NCBI RefSeq assembly: GCF_018294505.1
Contig: NC_057801.1
Span: 428,882,619-428,946,618, forward strand
DNA length: 64,000 nt
Direction: 5' to 3'
Source: Triticum aestivum
Lineage: Eukaryota > Streptophyta > Magnoliopsida > Poales > Poaceae
Positions 37,195-49,684 of the stretch are shown piece by piece (position 1 is the stretch's first letter; every line of letters starts with the position of its first letter). The position numbers and the translations under genes were made by a program. The notes beneath the pieces are model-generated. The model made no database searches. It saw nothing but the letters and a program-made list of their open reading frames with translations, and had not been told where the DNA came from.

Positions 37195-40100
37195 ATGGCC
37201 AACGCTCATGTCAACATGAACTTCAACGCGTTCCTAGAGAAAACCAAGTTGAAAGATGATGGCAGCAACTATACGGACTGGGTCCGGAACTTGAGGATTA
37301 TCCTCATAGCTGCCAGGAAACAATATGTCCTAGAAGGACCGCTAGGTGACGCTCCCGTCCCAGAGAACCAAGACATTATGAATGCTTGGCAGTCTCGTGC
37401 TGATGATTACTCCCTCGTTTAGTGCGGCATGCTTTACAGCTTAGAATCGGGGCTCCAAAAGCGTTTTGAGCATCACGGAGCATATGAGATGTTCGAAGAG
37501 CTGAAACTAGCTTTCCAAGCTCACGCCCGGGTCGAGAGATATGAAGTCTCCAACAAGTTCTACAGTTGTAAGATGGAGGAAAAGAGTTCTGTCAGTGAGC
37601 ACATACTCAAAATGTCTGGGTTGCACAACCGCCTGTCCCAGCTGGACATTAACCTACCGGATGAGGCGGTCATTGACAGAATCCTTCAGTCACTCCCACC
37701 AAGCTACAAGAGCTTCATGATGAACTACAATATGCAGGGGATGGTGAAGACCATTCCTGAAGTATTTTCAATGCTGAAGTCAGCAGAGGTTGAAATCAAG
37801 AAAGAACATCAAGTGTTGATGGTCAATAAGACCACTAAGTTCAAGAAGGGCAAGGGTAAGAAGAACTTCAAGAAGGACGGCAAAGAGGTTGCCGCGCCCG
37901 GTAAGCCAGTTGCCGGGAAGAAGTCAAAGAATGGACCCAAGCCTGAGACTGAGTGCTTTTATTGCAAGGGGAAGGGTCACTGGAAGCGGAACTGCCCCAA
38001 ATACTTAGCGGATAAGAAGGCCGGCAACACTAAAGGTATATTCGATATACATGTAATTGATGTGTACCTTACCAGTACTCGTAGTAACTCCTGGGTATTT
38101 GATACCGGTGCCGTTGCTCATATTTGTAACTCACACCAGGAGCTGCGGAATAAGAGGAGACTGGCGAAGGACGAGGTCACGATGCGCGTCGGGAATGGTT
38201 CCAGAGTCGATGTGATCGTCGTTGGCACGCTACCTCTACATTTACCTACGGGATTAGTTATAAACCTTAATAATTGTTATTTTGTGCCAAGTTTGAGCAT
38301 GAATTTTGTATCTGGATCTCGTTTAATACGAGATGGCTACTCATTTAAGTCCAAGAATAATGGTTGTTCTATTTATATGAGAGATATGTTCTATGGTCAT
38401 GCTCCGATGGTCAATGGTTTATTCATAATGAATCTCGAGCGTAATGTTACACATATTCATAGTGTGAATACCAAAAGATGTAAAGTTGATAACGATAGTC
38501 CCACATACTTGTGGCACTGCCGCCTTGGTCACATTGGTGTCAAGTGCATGAAGAAGCTCCATGCTGATGGACTTTTAGAGTCTCTTGATTATGAATCATT
38601 TGACACATGCGAACCATGCCTCATGGGCAAGATGACCAAGACTCCATTCTCCGGAACAATGGAGCGAGCAACCAACTTGTTGGAAATCATACATACCGAT
38701 GTGTGCGGTCCAATGAGCGTTGAGGCTCGCGGAGGATATCGTTATGTTCTCACTCTCACAGATGACTTGAGTAGATATGGGTATGTCTACTTGATGAAAC
38801 ACAAGTCTGAGACCTTTGAAAAGTTCAAGGAATTTCAGAATGAGGTAGAGAATCAACGTGACCGAAAGATAAAATTCCTACGATCAGATCGTGGAGGAGA
38901 ATACTTAAGTCACGAATTTGGTACAGACCTAAGGAAATGTGGAATCGTTTCACAACTCACGCCGCCTGGAACACCTCAGCGTAACGGTGTGTCCGAACGT
39001 CGTAATCGCACTCTATTAGATATGGTGCGGTCTATGATGTCTCTTACCAACTTACCACTATCATTTTGGGGATACGCTCTAGATACAGCTACATTCACTT
39101 TAAATAGGGCACCGTCTAAATCCGTTGAGACGACACCATATGAATTATGGTTTGGGAAGAAACCTAAGCTGTCATTTCTGAAAGTTTGGGGATGCGATGC
39201 TTATGTCAAGAAACTTCAACCTGAAAAGCTCGAACCCAAGTCGGAAAAATGCGTCTTCATAGGATACCCTAAGGAAACCATTGGGTATACCTTCTACTTA
39301 AGATCCGAGGGCAAGATCTTTGTCGCTAAGAACGGATCCTTTCTGGAAAAAGAGTTTCTCTCGAAAGAAGTAAGTGGGAGGAAAGTAGAACTCGATGAAG
39401 TACTACCTCTTGAGCAGGACAGTAGTGCAGCTCAGGAAGATGTTCTTGTGATGCCTACACCAACTGAAGAGGAAAATAATGATGATGATCAAGGTACTTC
39501 GGATCAAGTTGCTACTGAACTTCGTAGGTCCACAAGGACACGTTCCGCACCAGAGTGGTACGGCAACCCTGTCCTGGAAATCATGTTGTTAGAAAACGGT
39601 GAACCTTTGAACTATGAAGAAGCGATGGCAGGCCCAGATTCCAACAAATGGCTAGAAGCCATGAAATCCGAGATAGAATCCATGTATGAAAACAAAGTAT
39701 GGACTTTGACTAACTTGCCCGATGATCGGCGAGCGGTAGAAAACAAATGGATCTTTAAGAAGAAGACGGACGCGGATGGTAATGTCACCATCTATAAAGC
39801 TCGACTTGTCGCTAAGGGTTATCGACAAGTTCAAGGGATTGACTACGATGAGACTTTCTCTCCCGTAGCGAAGCTTAAGTCCGTCCGAATCATGTTAGCA
39901 ATTGCCGCATACTATGATTATGAGATATGGCAGATGGACGTCAAAACGGCATTCCTTAACGGGCATCTTAAGGAAGAACTGTATATGATGCAGCCAGAGG
40001 GTTTTGTCGATCCTAAGAATGCTAACAAAGTATGCAAGCTCCAGCGATCCATTTATGGGCTGGTGCAAGCATCTCGGAGTTGGAACATTCGCTTTGATGA

Positions 40101-41175
40101 GATGATCAAAGCGTTTGGGTTTATGCAGACTTATGGAGAAGCCTGCGTTTACAAGAAAGTGAGTGGGAGCTCTGTAGCATTTCTCATATTATATGTAGAT
40201 GACATACTCCTGATGGGAAATGATATAGAATTCTTGGACAACATTAAGGCCTACTTGAATAAGTGTTTTTCAATGAAGGACCTTGGAGAAGCTGCTTATA
40301 TATTAGGCATCAAGATCTATAGAAATAGATCGAGACGCCTCATAGGTCTTTCACAAAGAACATACCTTGATAAAATTTTGAAGAAGTTCAAAATGGATCA
40401 GTCCAAGAAGGGGTTCTTGCCTGTATTGCAAGGTGTGAGATTGAGCTCAGCTCAATGCCCGACCACGGCAAAAGATAAAGAAGAGATGAGCGTCATCCCC
40501 TATGCTTCAGCCATAGGATCTATTATGTATGCCATGCTGTGTACCAGACCTGATGTAAACCTTGCCGTAAGTTTGGTAGGAAGATACCAAAGTAATCCCG
40601 GCAAGGAACACTGGACAGCGGTCAAGAATATCCTAAAGTACCTGAAAAGGACGAAGGACATGTTTCTCGTTTATGGAGGTGACGAAGAGCTCGTCGTAAA
40701 GGGTTACGTCGACGCTAGCTTCGACACAGATCTGGATGACTCTAAGTCACAAACCGGATACGTGTATATGTTGAATGGTGGAGCAGTAAGCTGGTGCAGC
40801 TGCAAGCAGAGCGTCGTGGCGGGATCTACATGTGAAGCGGAGTACATGGCAGCCTCGGAGGTAGCGCATGAAGCTATTTGGGTGAAGGAGTTCATCACCG
40901 ACCTAGGAGTCATACCCAATGCGTCGGGGCCGATCAAACTTTTCTGTGACAATACTGGAGCTATTGCCCTTGCGAAGGAGCCCAGATTTCACAAGAAGAC
41001 CAGACACATCAAGCGTCGTTTCAACTCCATCCGTGAAAATGTTCAAGATGGAGACATAGAAATTTGCAAAGTACATACGGATCTGAATGTCGCAGATCCG
41101 TTGACTAAACCTCTCTCGCGAGCGAAACATGATCAACACCAGAACTCTATGGGTGTTCGATTCATCACAATGTAA
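37195..41175 (+). pseudogene. Copia gag-pol polyprotein, single frame with one in-frame TAG
   Basis: The start MANAHVNMNF lies in the same frame as the long open stretch 37429-41175; the only break is TAG at 37420-37422, 76 codons in. Numbering from 37429: CCHC zinc knuckle C176-C179-H184-C189; protease DTGA with D225; a zinc-binding pre-integrase region (LWHCRLGHIG ... CEPC); integrase D424, D487, E523; reverse transcriptase with D837 (QMDVKTAF) and YVDD at 922-925; RNase H D1095, E1138, D1174. All catalytic residues are present. It would make the particle, protease, integrase and reverse transcriptase from one precursor, as Copia elements do. Translation from the normal start would end at the TAG after a short gag fragment, unless read through. 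There is no frameshift between gag and pol. Confidence 0.95.
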
Positions 41176-41207
41176 CTAGATTATTGACTCTAGTGCAAGT
41201 GGGAGAC

Positions 41208-42961
41208 AGTTGGAAATATGCCCTAGAGGCAATAATAAAAGTGTTATTATTATATTTCTTTGTTCATGATAATAGTCTTTTATTCATGCTATAACTGTAT
41301 TATCCGGAAATCGCAATACACGTGTGAATACATAGACCACAATATGTCCCTAGTGAGCCTCTAGTTGAGTAGCTCGTTGTGATCAACAGATAGTCATGGT
41401 TTCCTGGCTATGGACATTGGATGTCGTTGATAATGGGATCACATCATTAGGAGAATGATGTGATGGACAAGACCCAATCCTAAGCATAGCACAAAGGTCG
41501 GTTAGTTCGTTTGCTAGAGCTTTTCCAATGTCAAGTATCTCTTCCTTAGATCATGAGATCATGTAACTCCCGGATACCGTAGGAGTGCTTTGGGTGTACC
41601 AAACGTCACAACGTAACTGGGTGACTATAAAGGTGCATTACAGGTATCTCCGAAAGTGTCTGTTGGGTTGACACGGATCGAGACTGGGATTTGTCACTCC
41701 GTATGACGGAGAGGTATCTCTGGGCCCACTCGGTAATGCATCATCACAATGAGCTCAAAGTGACCAAGTGTTTGATCACGGGATCATGCATTGTGGTACG
41801 AGTAAAGTGACTTGCCGGTAACGAGACTGAACGAGGTATTGGGATACCGACGATCGAGTCTCGGGCATGTAACGTACCGATTGACAAAGGGAATTGCATA
41901 CGGGGTTTGATCGAATCCTCGACATCGTGGTTCATCCGATGACAACATCGAGGAGCATGTGGGAGCCAACATGGGTATCCAGATCCCGCTGTTGGTTATT
42001 GACCTGAGGTCGTCTCGGTCATGTCTGCATGTCTCCCGAACCCGTAGGGTCTACACACTTAAGGTTCGGTGACGCTAGGGTTATCAGGAAGACAAGTATG
42101 TGATTACTGAATGTTGTTCGGAGTCCCGGATGAGATCCCGGACGTCACGAGGAGTTCCGGAATGGTCCGGAGGTAAAGATTTATATAAGGAAAGTGGTTA
42201 AACGGACACCGGAAAGTTTCGGTGGCATACCGGTATTGTACCGGGGCCACAGGAAGGGTTCCGGGGTCCACCGGGTGGGGCCACCCCTCCCGGGGGGCCA
42301 CATGGGCTATGTGGGAGAGGGAGCCAACCCCTAGTGGGCTGGGCGCGCCTCCCCACCTAGGCCCATGCGGCTAGGGCAAGGGGAGGGGAAACCCTAAAGG
42401 GGGCGCCCCCTAGCTTGGGGGGCAAGCCACCCCTCTTTCCCCTCTCCCTTTGGCCGCCGCCCCCCTCTAGGGTTTCCCCTAGAGGGCCGGGCCCCTTGCC
42501 CCTCTCCTCCTATATATAGAGGGGTGAGGGGAGGGCTGCTGGATGAACACAACTCAAGGCACAGCCCCTCCCCTCCCCAACACCTCTCCTCCTCCGTACG
42601 TGCTTGGCGAAGCCCTGTCGGAGTACTTCTGCACCAACTACACCACGCCGTCCTGCTGCCGTTGGAGCTGCCTTCCTCAACCTCTCCTTCCTCCTTGCTG
42701 GATCAAGACAGAGGAGACGTCGTCCGTCCCGTACGTGTGTTGAACGCGGAGGTGCTGTCTGTTCAGCACTTGGTCATCGGTGATCCGAATCACGACGAGT
42801 ACGACTCCATCATCACCATCCCCTTGAACGCTTCCGCACTCGATCTACAAGTGGGATGTAGATGCAAACTCTTCCCCTTGACTCGTTGCTTAGATGAACT
42901 CATAGATGGATCTTGGTGAAACCGTAGGAGAAATTTTAATTTTTTGCAACGTTCCCCAACA
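41208..42961 (+). repeat. 3' LTR of the young Angela-like element
   Basis: It has the same 1754-bp length as the 5' LTR and follows the polypurine tract CAAGTGGGAGAC. It begins AGTTGGAAAT, so the usual terminal TG is altered to AG, and it ends CCCCAACA before ACATA. Confidence 0.95.
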
Positions 42962-42966
42962 ACATA

Positions 42967-44162
42967 AACCTCCTTATATCTTCCTCAAAACAGTCACCAT
43001 ACCTACCTATTATGGCATTTCCATAGCCATTCCGAGATATATTGCCATGCAACTTTCCACCGTTCCGTTCATCATTATCATGACATACTTTACTTTTGTC
43101 ATATTGCCATTGCATGATCATGTAGTTGACATCGTATTTGTGGCAAAGCCACCATGCGTAACTTTTTATACATGTCACTCTTGATTCATTGCACCATCCC
43201 GGTACACCGCCGGAGGCATTCATATAGAGTCATATCTTGTTCTAGTTTCGAGTTGTAATTCATATATTGTAATCAATGAAAGTGTGATGATCATCATTAT
43301 TAGAGCATTGCCCAAAAAAAGGAAAGGCCAAAAAAAGGCCAAAGAAAAAGAAAAAGAAAAAAAAGAAAAAAAAGAAAATAAATAAAAAGGGAAATGTTAC
43401 TATCTCTTTTTCCACACTTGTGCTTCAAAGTAGCACAATGTTTTTCATATAGTGAGTCTCATATGTTGTCACTTTCATATACTAGTGGGAATTTTTCATT
43501 ATAGAACTTGGCTTGTATATTCCTACGATGGGCTTCCTCAAATGCCCTAGGTCTTTGTGAGCAAGCAAGTTGGATGCACACCCACTAGTTTTCTTTTGTT
43601 GAGCATTCATTTATAGCTCTAGTGCATCCGTTGCATGGCAATCCCTACTCCTCATGTTGACATCAATTGATGGGAATCTCCATAGCCTGTTGATTATCCT
43701 CGTCAATGTGAGACTTTATCCTTTTTTGTCTTCTCCACACAATCCCCATCATCATATTCTATTCCGCCCATAGTGCTATATCCATGGCTCACGCTCATGT
43801 ATTGCGTGAAGGTTGAAAAAGTTTGAGATTATTTAAGTATGAAACAATTGCTTGGCTTGTCATCGGGGGTGTAGAATTTGGGAACATCTTTGTGTGACGA
43901 AAATGAAGCATAGCTTAACTATATGATTTTGTAGGGATGAACTTTCTTTAGCCATGTTATTTTGAGAAGACATGATTGCTTTGATTAGTATGCTTGAAGT
44001 GTTACTATTTCTTTTATCAATACGAACTTTTATTTTGAATCATTTGGATCTGAACATTCATGCCACAACAAAGAAAATTACATTGAGAGCATTCCACATC
44101 AAAAATTCTGTTTTTATCATTTACCTACTCGAGGACGAGCAGGAATTAAGCTTGGGGATGCT
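42967..44162 (+). other. Non-coding 3' region of the inner Gypsy element, resumed
   Basis: It continues from 34176 after the Angela TSD. It contains a purine-rich A/G tract (43313-43393) and ends in the polypurine stretch GAATTAAGCTTGGGGATGCT before the 3' LTR. It parallels 48360-49684 of the outer element. No gene is seen. Confidence 0.8.
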
Positions 44163-45735
44163 TGATACATCTCCAACGTATCTATAATTTTTTATTGTTC
44201 CATGCTATTATATTACCCCTTTTGGATGTTTATGGGCTTTATTTACACATTTATATCATTTTTGGGACTAACCTACTAACCGGAGGCCCAGCCCGTATTG
44301 CTGTTTTTTACCTATTTCAGTATTTCGAAGAAAAGGAATATCAAACGGAGTCCAAACGGAATGAAACCTTCGGGAGCGTGATTTTTGGAACGAACGTGAT
44401 CCGGAGAACTTGGAGTGCAAGTCAAGCAACAAACAAGGCGGCCAGGAGATAGGAGGGCGCGCCCACCCCTCCTGGTTGCGCCCCTGTCTCCTGGGCCCCT
44501 CGAGCGGCCACCGACATACTTCTTCCTCCTATATATACCTACGTACCCCGAAAACATCCAGGGAGCAACCGAAACACAATTTCCACCGCCGTAACCTTCT
44601 GTATCTGCGAGATCCCATCTTGGAGCCTTCACAGGTGCTTTGCTGGAGGGGGAGTCGACCATGGAGGCCTTCTACATCAACACCATAGCCCCTCTGATGA
44701 GTTGTGAGTAGTTTACCACAGACCTTCGGGTCCATAGTTATTAGCTAGTTGGCTTCTTCTATCTTTTTGGATCTCAATACAATGTTCTCCCCCTCTCTTA
44801 TGGACATCTATTTGATGTAAACTCTTTTTGCGGTGTGTTTGTCGAGATCCAATGAATTGTGGGTTTATGATCAAGTTTATCTATGAGAAATATTTGAATC
44901 TCCTCTGAATTCTTTTATGTATGATTGAGTTATCTTTGCAAGTCTCTTCGAATTATCAGTTTGGTTTGGCCTACTAGATTGATCTTTCTTGCCATGGGAG
45001 AAGTGCTTAGCTTTGGGTTCAATCTTGAGGTGTCCTTACCCAGTGACATAAAGGGTTGCAAGAACGTATTGTATTGTTGCCATCAGGGATAAAAAGATGG
45101 GGTTTATATCATATTGCTTGAATTTATTCCTCTACATCATGTCATCTTTCTTAATGCGTTACTCTGTTCTTATGAACTTAATACTCTAGATGCATGATGG
45201 ATAGCGGTCTATGTATGTAGTAATAGTAGTAGATGCAGGCAGGAGTCGGTCTACTTGGCACGGACGTGATGCCTATATACATGATCATGCCTAGATAATC
45301 TCATAATTATTCGCTTTTCTATCAATTGCTCGACAGTAATTTGTTCACCCATCGTAATACTTATGCTATCTTGAGAGAAGCCACTAGTGAAACCTATGGC
45401 CCCCGGGTCTATCTTTTATCATATAAGCTTTCAATCTACTTTTAGTTGCATCTTTACTTTTTGCATCTATATTATAAAATACCAAAAATATATTTATCTT
45501 ATCATACTATCTCTATAAGATCTCACTTTCGCAAGTGGCCGTGAAGGGATTGACAACCCCTTTATTGCGTTGGTTCCGAGTTATTTGTTTGTTTGTGTAG
45601 GTGCGTGGGACTTTTGAGGAGCCTCCTACTGGATTGATACCTTGGTTCTCAAAAACTAAGGGAAATACTTATGCTACTATTGCTGCATCACCCTTTCCTC
45701 TTCAAGGAAAACCAACGCAAGCTCAAGACGTAGCA
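44163..45735 (+). repeat. 3' LTR of the inner Gypsy element
   Basis: The LTR is 1573 bp, running from TGATACATCTCC to CGTAGCA, followed by TSD AAGGT. A TATA-like CTATATATACC lies near 44529. Confidence 0.92.
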
Positions 45736-45817
45736 AAGGTATATCTTTAGATCTTGCAATCGAGTCTTTTAGTTTCTTGTTTTATCACTAGTTTAGTCTA
45801 TAAAAAAACTACAAAAA

Positions 45818-46798
45818 ATGGAATTGAGTTTGCCTCATATGCTTCATCTTTTTAATATCTTTCGTGAGAATGGTGGTAAGGAAAATTGTGCTCATGTGCT
45901 AGAAGAAGAAGTCTATAAAATGTTTGGCACTAAATATGTGAATGATGAGCATGATTGCAATGTTGTTAGTATAAATTCTTTGAATACCCATGATGCTAAT
46001 GATATGCAAAGCCACAAGCTTGGGGATGCTATGTTTGATGAATATGATATTTTTTGTCCCCCAAGTTTTCATGAGAATATTTATTATGATGAAAGCATGC
46101 CTCCTATTTATGATGATTATATTGATGAAAGTGGGTTTGGGAGAGTGTCAACTTTAGGAAGTAATGATCCTACTATTTTGGAGGGTGTTTAATCTTATTG
46201 TGATAATTATGAAAGTGGATTTGGAGAGGTCATGACTTTATTTAGTGATGAATCCACTATTTCGGAAGAGGTTCCAATTGATTATGAGAATAATGTTGCT
46301 ATCTATGAAGATTATTGTGATGACTTGTATGCTATTAAGAATAATGATAACCATGAAACTTGTCATCATGATTTTAGTTTTCAATTGGATTATGCCTCAC
46401 ATGATAATTATTTTTTTGAGTTTGCTCCACCTATTATTGATGAGAAGAATTTTGCTTATGTGGAGAGTAGTAAATTCTCTATGCAAGTAGATCATGAAAA
46501 GAATGCTTTAGGTGCTGGTAATATTGTTGAATTCATTCATGATGCTACTGAAAATTATTATGAGGGATGAACATATGGTTGTAGGAATTGCAATAATTTC
46601 AAGTTTCCTCTCTATGTGTTGAAAATCTTGAAGATTTGCTTGTTTTACCTTCCTATGCTAATTGATTATTGTTCCTATAAGTTGTTTGCTCACAAAATCC
46701 CTATGCATAGGGAGTGGGTTAGACTTAAATGTGCTAGTAATATTCTTCATGATGCTCTCTTTATTTTTCAATTCTTATCTTTATGTGAGCATCATTGA
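45818..46798 (+). pseudogene. Acidic ORF of unknown function in the outer Gypsy element (two in-frame stops)
   Basis: A single frame runs from MELSLPHMLHLF (45818) to CEHH (stop after 46795), broken by TAA at 46190-46192 and TGA at 46568-46570; about 325 codons in total. It is rich in Asp, Glu, Asn and Tyr. It contains two copies of a motif, SGFGRVSTLGSNDPTI and SGFGEVMTLFSDESTI (near 46127 and 46211), matching SGIGEVMTLSSIEPTI in the inner element's gag-protease. The C-terminal part has a CRNC pair and a hydrophobic, basic tail (VLKILKICLFYLP, then MHREWVRLKC). No catalytic motif is visible. It occupies the place where gag-protease lies in the inner element, 7 bases before the shared 51-bp motif. 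It could be a diverged gag tail; I do not know its function. Confidence 0.65.
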
Positions 46799-46805
46799 AA
46801 TCATC

Positions 46806-46856
46806 ATGCCTAGCTAGGGGCGTTAAACGATAGCGCTTGTTGGGAGGCAACCTAAT
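46806..46856 (+). other. 51-bp motif shared exactly with the inner Gypsy element (copy 2)
   Basis: It is identical over all 51 bases to 32564-32614, begins 7 bases after the last codon of the acidic ORF, and includes the same GTTG/CAAC hairpin. Confidence 0.85.
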
Positions 46857-49684
46857 GTTATTTTTGTTCCTTGCTTTTTGTCCCTGTTTAGTAATAGATA
46901 ATTCATCTAGCCTCTGTTTATATGTGATTGTATGTTTTAATTAGTGTTTGTGCAAAGTAGAACCTTTGGGAAGACTTGGGTGAAGTCTTTATGATCTTGC
47001 TGTAAAAACAGAAAGTTTTGCGCTCACGAGATTAGCTGCCATCTCTTACTGGAGAGTGATTTTAGGTTGATTCTTTTTGCATATGATTAATAGACAAATT
47101 ACTCAGGTCCAAAAATTTATTTCAGATTTTTTTTGAGTTCCAGAAGTATAGGTTTGATACAGATTACTACAGACTGTTCTGTTTTTGACAGATTCTGTTT
47201 TCTATGTGTTGTTTGCTTATTTTGATGAATCTATGAGTAGTATCGGAGGGTATGAACCATAGAGAAGTTGGAATACAGTAGGTTTAGCACCAATATGAAT
47301 AAATAACGAGTTCACTACAGTACCTTAAAGTGGTGGTTTGTTTTCTTTTACTAACGGAGCTTACGAGTTTTCTGTTAAGTTTTGTGTGGTTGAAGTTTTC
47401 AAGTTTTGGGTAAAGATTCGATGGACTATGGAATAAGGAGTGGAAAGAGCATAAGCTTGGGGATTCCCAAGGCACACCAAGGTAATATTCAAGGACAACC
47501 AAGAGCCTAAGCTTGGGTATGCCCCGGAAGGCATCCCCTCTTTTGTCTTCGTTCATCAGTAACTTTACTTGGAGCTATATTTTTATTCACCACATGATAT
47601 GTGTTTTGCTTGGAGCGTCATTTTATTTTCTTTTGTTTTGCTTGCTGTTTGAATAAAATACCAAGATCTGAAATTCTTAAATGTTAGAGAGTCTTCACAT
47701 AGTTGTACAATTATTTGACTACTCATTGATCTTCACTTATATCTTTCGGAGTAGTTTGTCGTTTGCTCTAGTGCTTCACTTATATCTTTTATAGCACGGC
47801 GGTGGATTAATTTTTAAGAAATTTTTAGTCTCTCATGCTTCACTTATATCATTATGAGAGTCTCTTAGAACAGCATGGTATTTTCTATGGTTATAAAAGT
47901 GGTCCTAGAATGATGAGCATCCAATTTGGGTATAATGAAAACTATCATAGAAAGTGCATTAAACCTAGGATCAATTTGATGATTGATAATTGTTTTGAGA
48001 TATAAAGGTAGTAATGTTAAGAGTCATGCTAGTGGGTAATTACGAAATTGAAAAATACTTGTGTTGAAGTTGGCAAATCCCGTAGCATGCACGTATGGTA
48101 AAAGTTGTGTGACAAATTTGTTGCATGAGGTACTCTTTTGATTTTCTTCCTTATGAGTGGCAGTGGGGGATGAGCGATGGTCTTTTCCTACCAATCTATC
48201 CCTCTAGGGGCATACGTAGTAGTACTTTGCTTCGAGGGCTAAGTAGATTTTTGCAATAAGTATATGAGTTCTTTATGACTAATGTGAGTCCATGGATATA
48301 CGCACACTCACCCTTCATTTTGCTAGCCTCTATTATGCCGTGCAAATTTCGCCGGTATTATGAACCCATTATTTACCTTCCTCAAAACAGCCACCATCCT
48401 ACCTATTATGGCATTTCCATAGCCATTCCAAGATATATTTCCATGCAACTTTCCACCGTTCCGTTTATTATGACATGCTCCATCATTGTCATATTGCTCT
48501 TTGCATGATCATGAAGTTGACATATTTGTGGCAAGGCCACCTTCATAATTTTTCATACATGTCACTCTTGATTCATTGCATATCCCAGTACACCGCCGGA
48601 GGCATTCACATAGAGTCATATTTTGTTTGAAGTATTGAGTTGTAATTCTTGAGTTGTAAATCAATAAAAGTGTGATGATCTTCATTATTAGAGCATTGTC
48701 CCAAGTGAGGAAAGAATGATGAAGACTATGATTCCCCCACAAGTCGGGATGAGACTTCGGACTTCATAAAAATAAAAGAGGCCAAAGAAGCCCATAAAAA
48801 GAGGCCAAAGAAGCCCACCAAAAAGAAAAAAGGGAAAAGAAAAAAAAGATAAAAAAAGAAAAAGGAAAAGAAAAAAAAAGAAAATGGGAGAAAAGAGAGA
48901 AGGGACAATGCTACTATCTATTTTTCCACACTTGTGCTTCAAAGTAGCACCATGCTCTTCATGATAGAGAGTCTCTTATGTTGTCACTTTCATATACTAG
49001 TGGGAATTTTTCATTATATAACATGGCTTGTATATTCCAATGATGGGCTTCCTCAAAACGCCCTAGGTCTTCGTGAGAAAGCAAGTTGGATGCACACTCA
49101 CTTAGTTTCCTTTTGTTGAGCTTTCATACATTTATAGCTCTAGTGCATCCGTTGCATGTCACTCCCTACTTACTCACATTGATATCTATTAATGGGCATC
49201 TCCATAGCCCGTTGATACGCCTAGTTGATGTGAGACTATCTTCTCCCTTTTTGTCCTCACAACCACCACCATATACCACCATAGTGCTATGTCCATGGCT
49301 TACGCTCATGTATTGCGTAAGAGTTGAAAAAAGCTAAAGCGCGTTAAAAAGTATGAACCAATTGCTTGGCTCGTCATCGGGGTTGTGCATGATGGGAGTA
49401 TTTTGTGTAATGAAAATGAAGCATGGCCTAACTATATGATTTTGTAGGGATAAGCTTTCTTTGGCTATGCTATTTTGATAGGACATGATTATTTGTTAGT
49501 ATGCTTTGAGTATTATTATTTTTATGTTTTATAAGCTTTTATCTTGAATCATTTGGATCTGAACAATCATGCCACAATAAAGAAAATTACATTGAGAATT
49601 ATGCAAGGTAGCATTCCACATCAAAAATTCTGTTTTCATCATTTACCTACTCGAGGTAGAGCAGGAATTAAGCTTGGGGATGCT
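46857..49684 (+). other. Non-coding 3' region of the outer Gypsy element
   Basis: This is 2.8 kb without a supported gene. It is collinear with the inner element's 3' region, including the purine-rich tract (48766-48902) made of repeated AGAGGCCAAAGAAGCCCA-like units and A/G runs. It ends at the polypurine stretch AGCTTGGGGATGCT before 49685. Confidence 0.8.

Larger units (their letters stand above)
34177..42961 (+). mobile_element. Young, nearly intact Angela-like Ty1/Copia element
   Basis: Both LTRs are 1754 bp (34177-35930 and 41208-42961). The TSD is ACATA (34172-34176 and 42962-42966). The initiator-Met primer site follows the 5' LTR and a polypurine tract precedes the 3' LTR. The coding region is a single frame with one in-frame TAG. 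By eye the LTRs differ at about 25 positions, near 1.4%; at the commonly used grass rate of 1.3e-8 per site per year that suggests roughly half a million years. The 3' LTR begins AGTTGG instead of TGTTGG, a substitution at its first base. It is the least damaged element in the window. Confidence 0.96.
28719..45735 (+). mobile_element. Inner Gypsy element with gag and protease only
   Basis: The LTRs are 28719-30290 (1572 bp) and 44163-45735 (1573 bp), starting TGATACATCTCCAACG. The 3' LTR ends TAGCA and the 5' LTR ends TAGAA (CA changed to AA). The TSD is AAGGT (28714-28718 and 45736-45740). A tRNA-Asp primer site is at 30301. Gag-protease lies at 30467-32547, followed by a long non-coding region split by the Angela-like element 34177-42961, then the 3' LTR. 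Without the guest the element is about 8.2 kb. No reverse transcriptase or integrase is present. It is related to the outer element, sharing LTR similarity and 3' non-coding sequence. Confidence 0.92.

Noticed and set aside
37400..37430. Programmed frameshift between gag and pol in the young Angela-like element
   Set aside because: Both sides are in the same frame; the break is a plain TAG, with no slippery sequence that I recognise.
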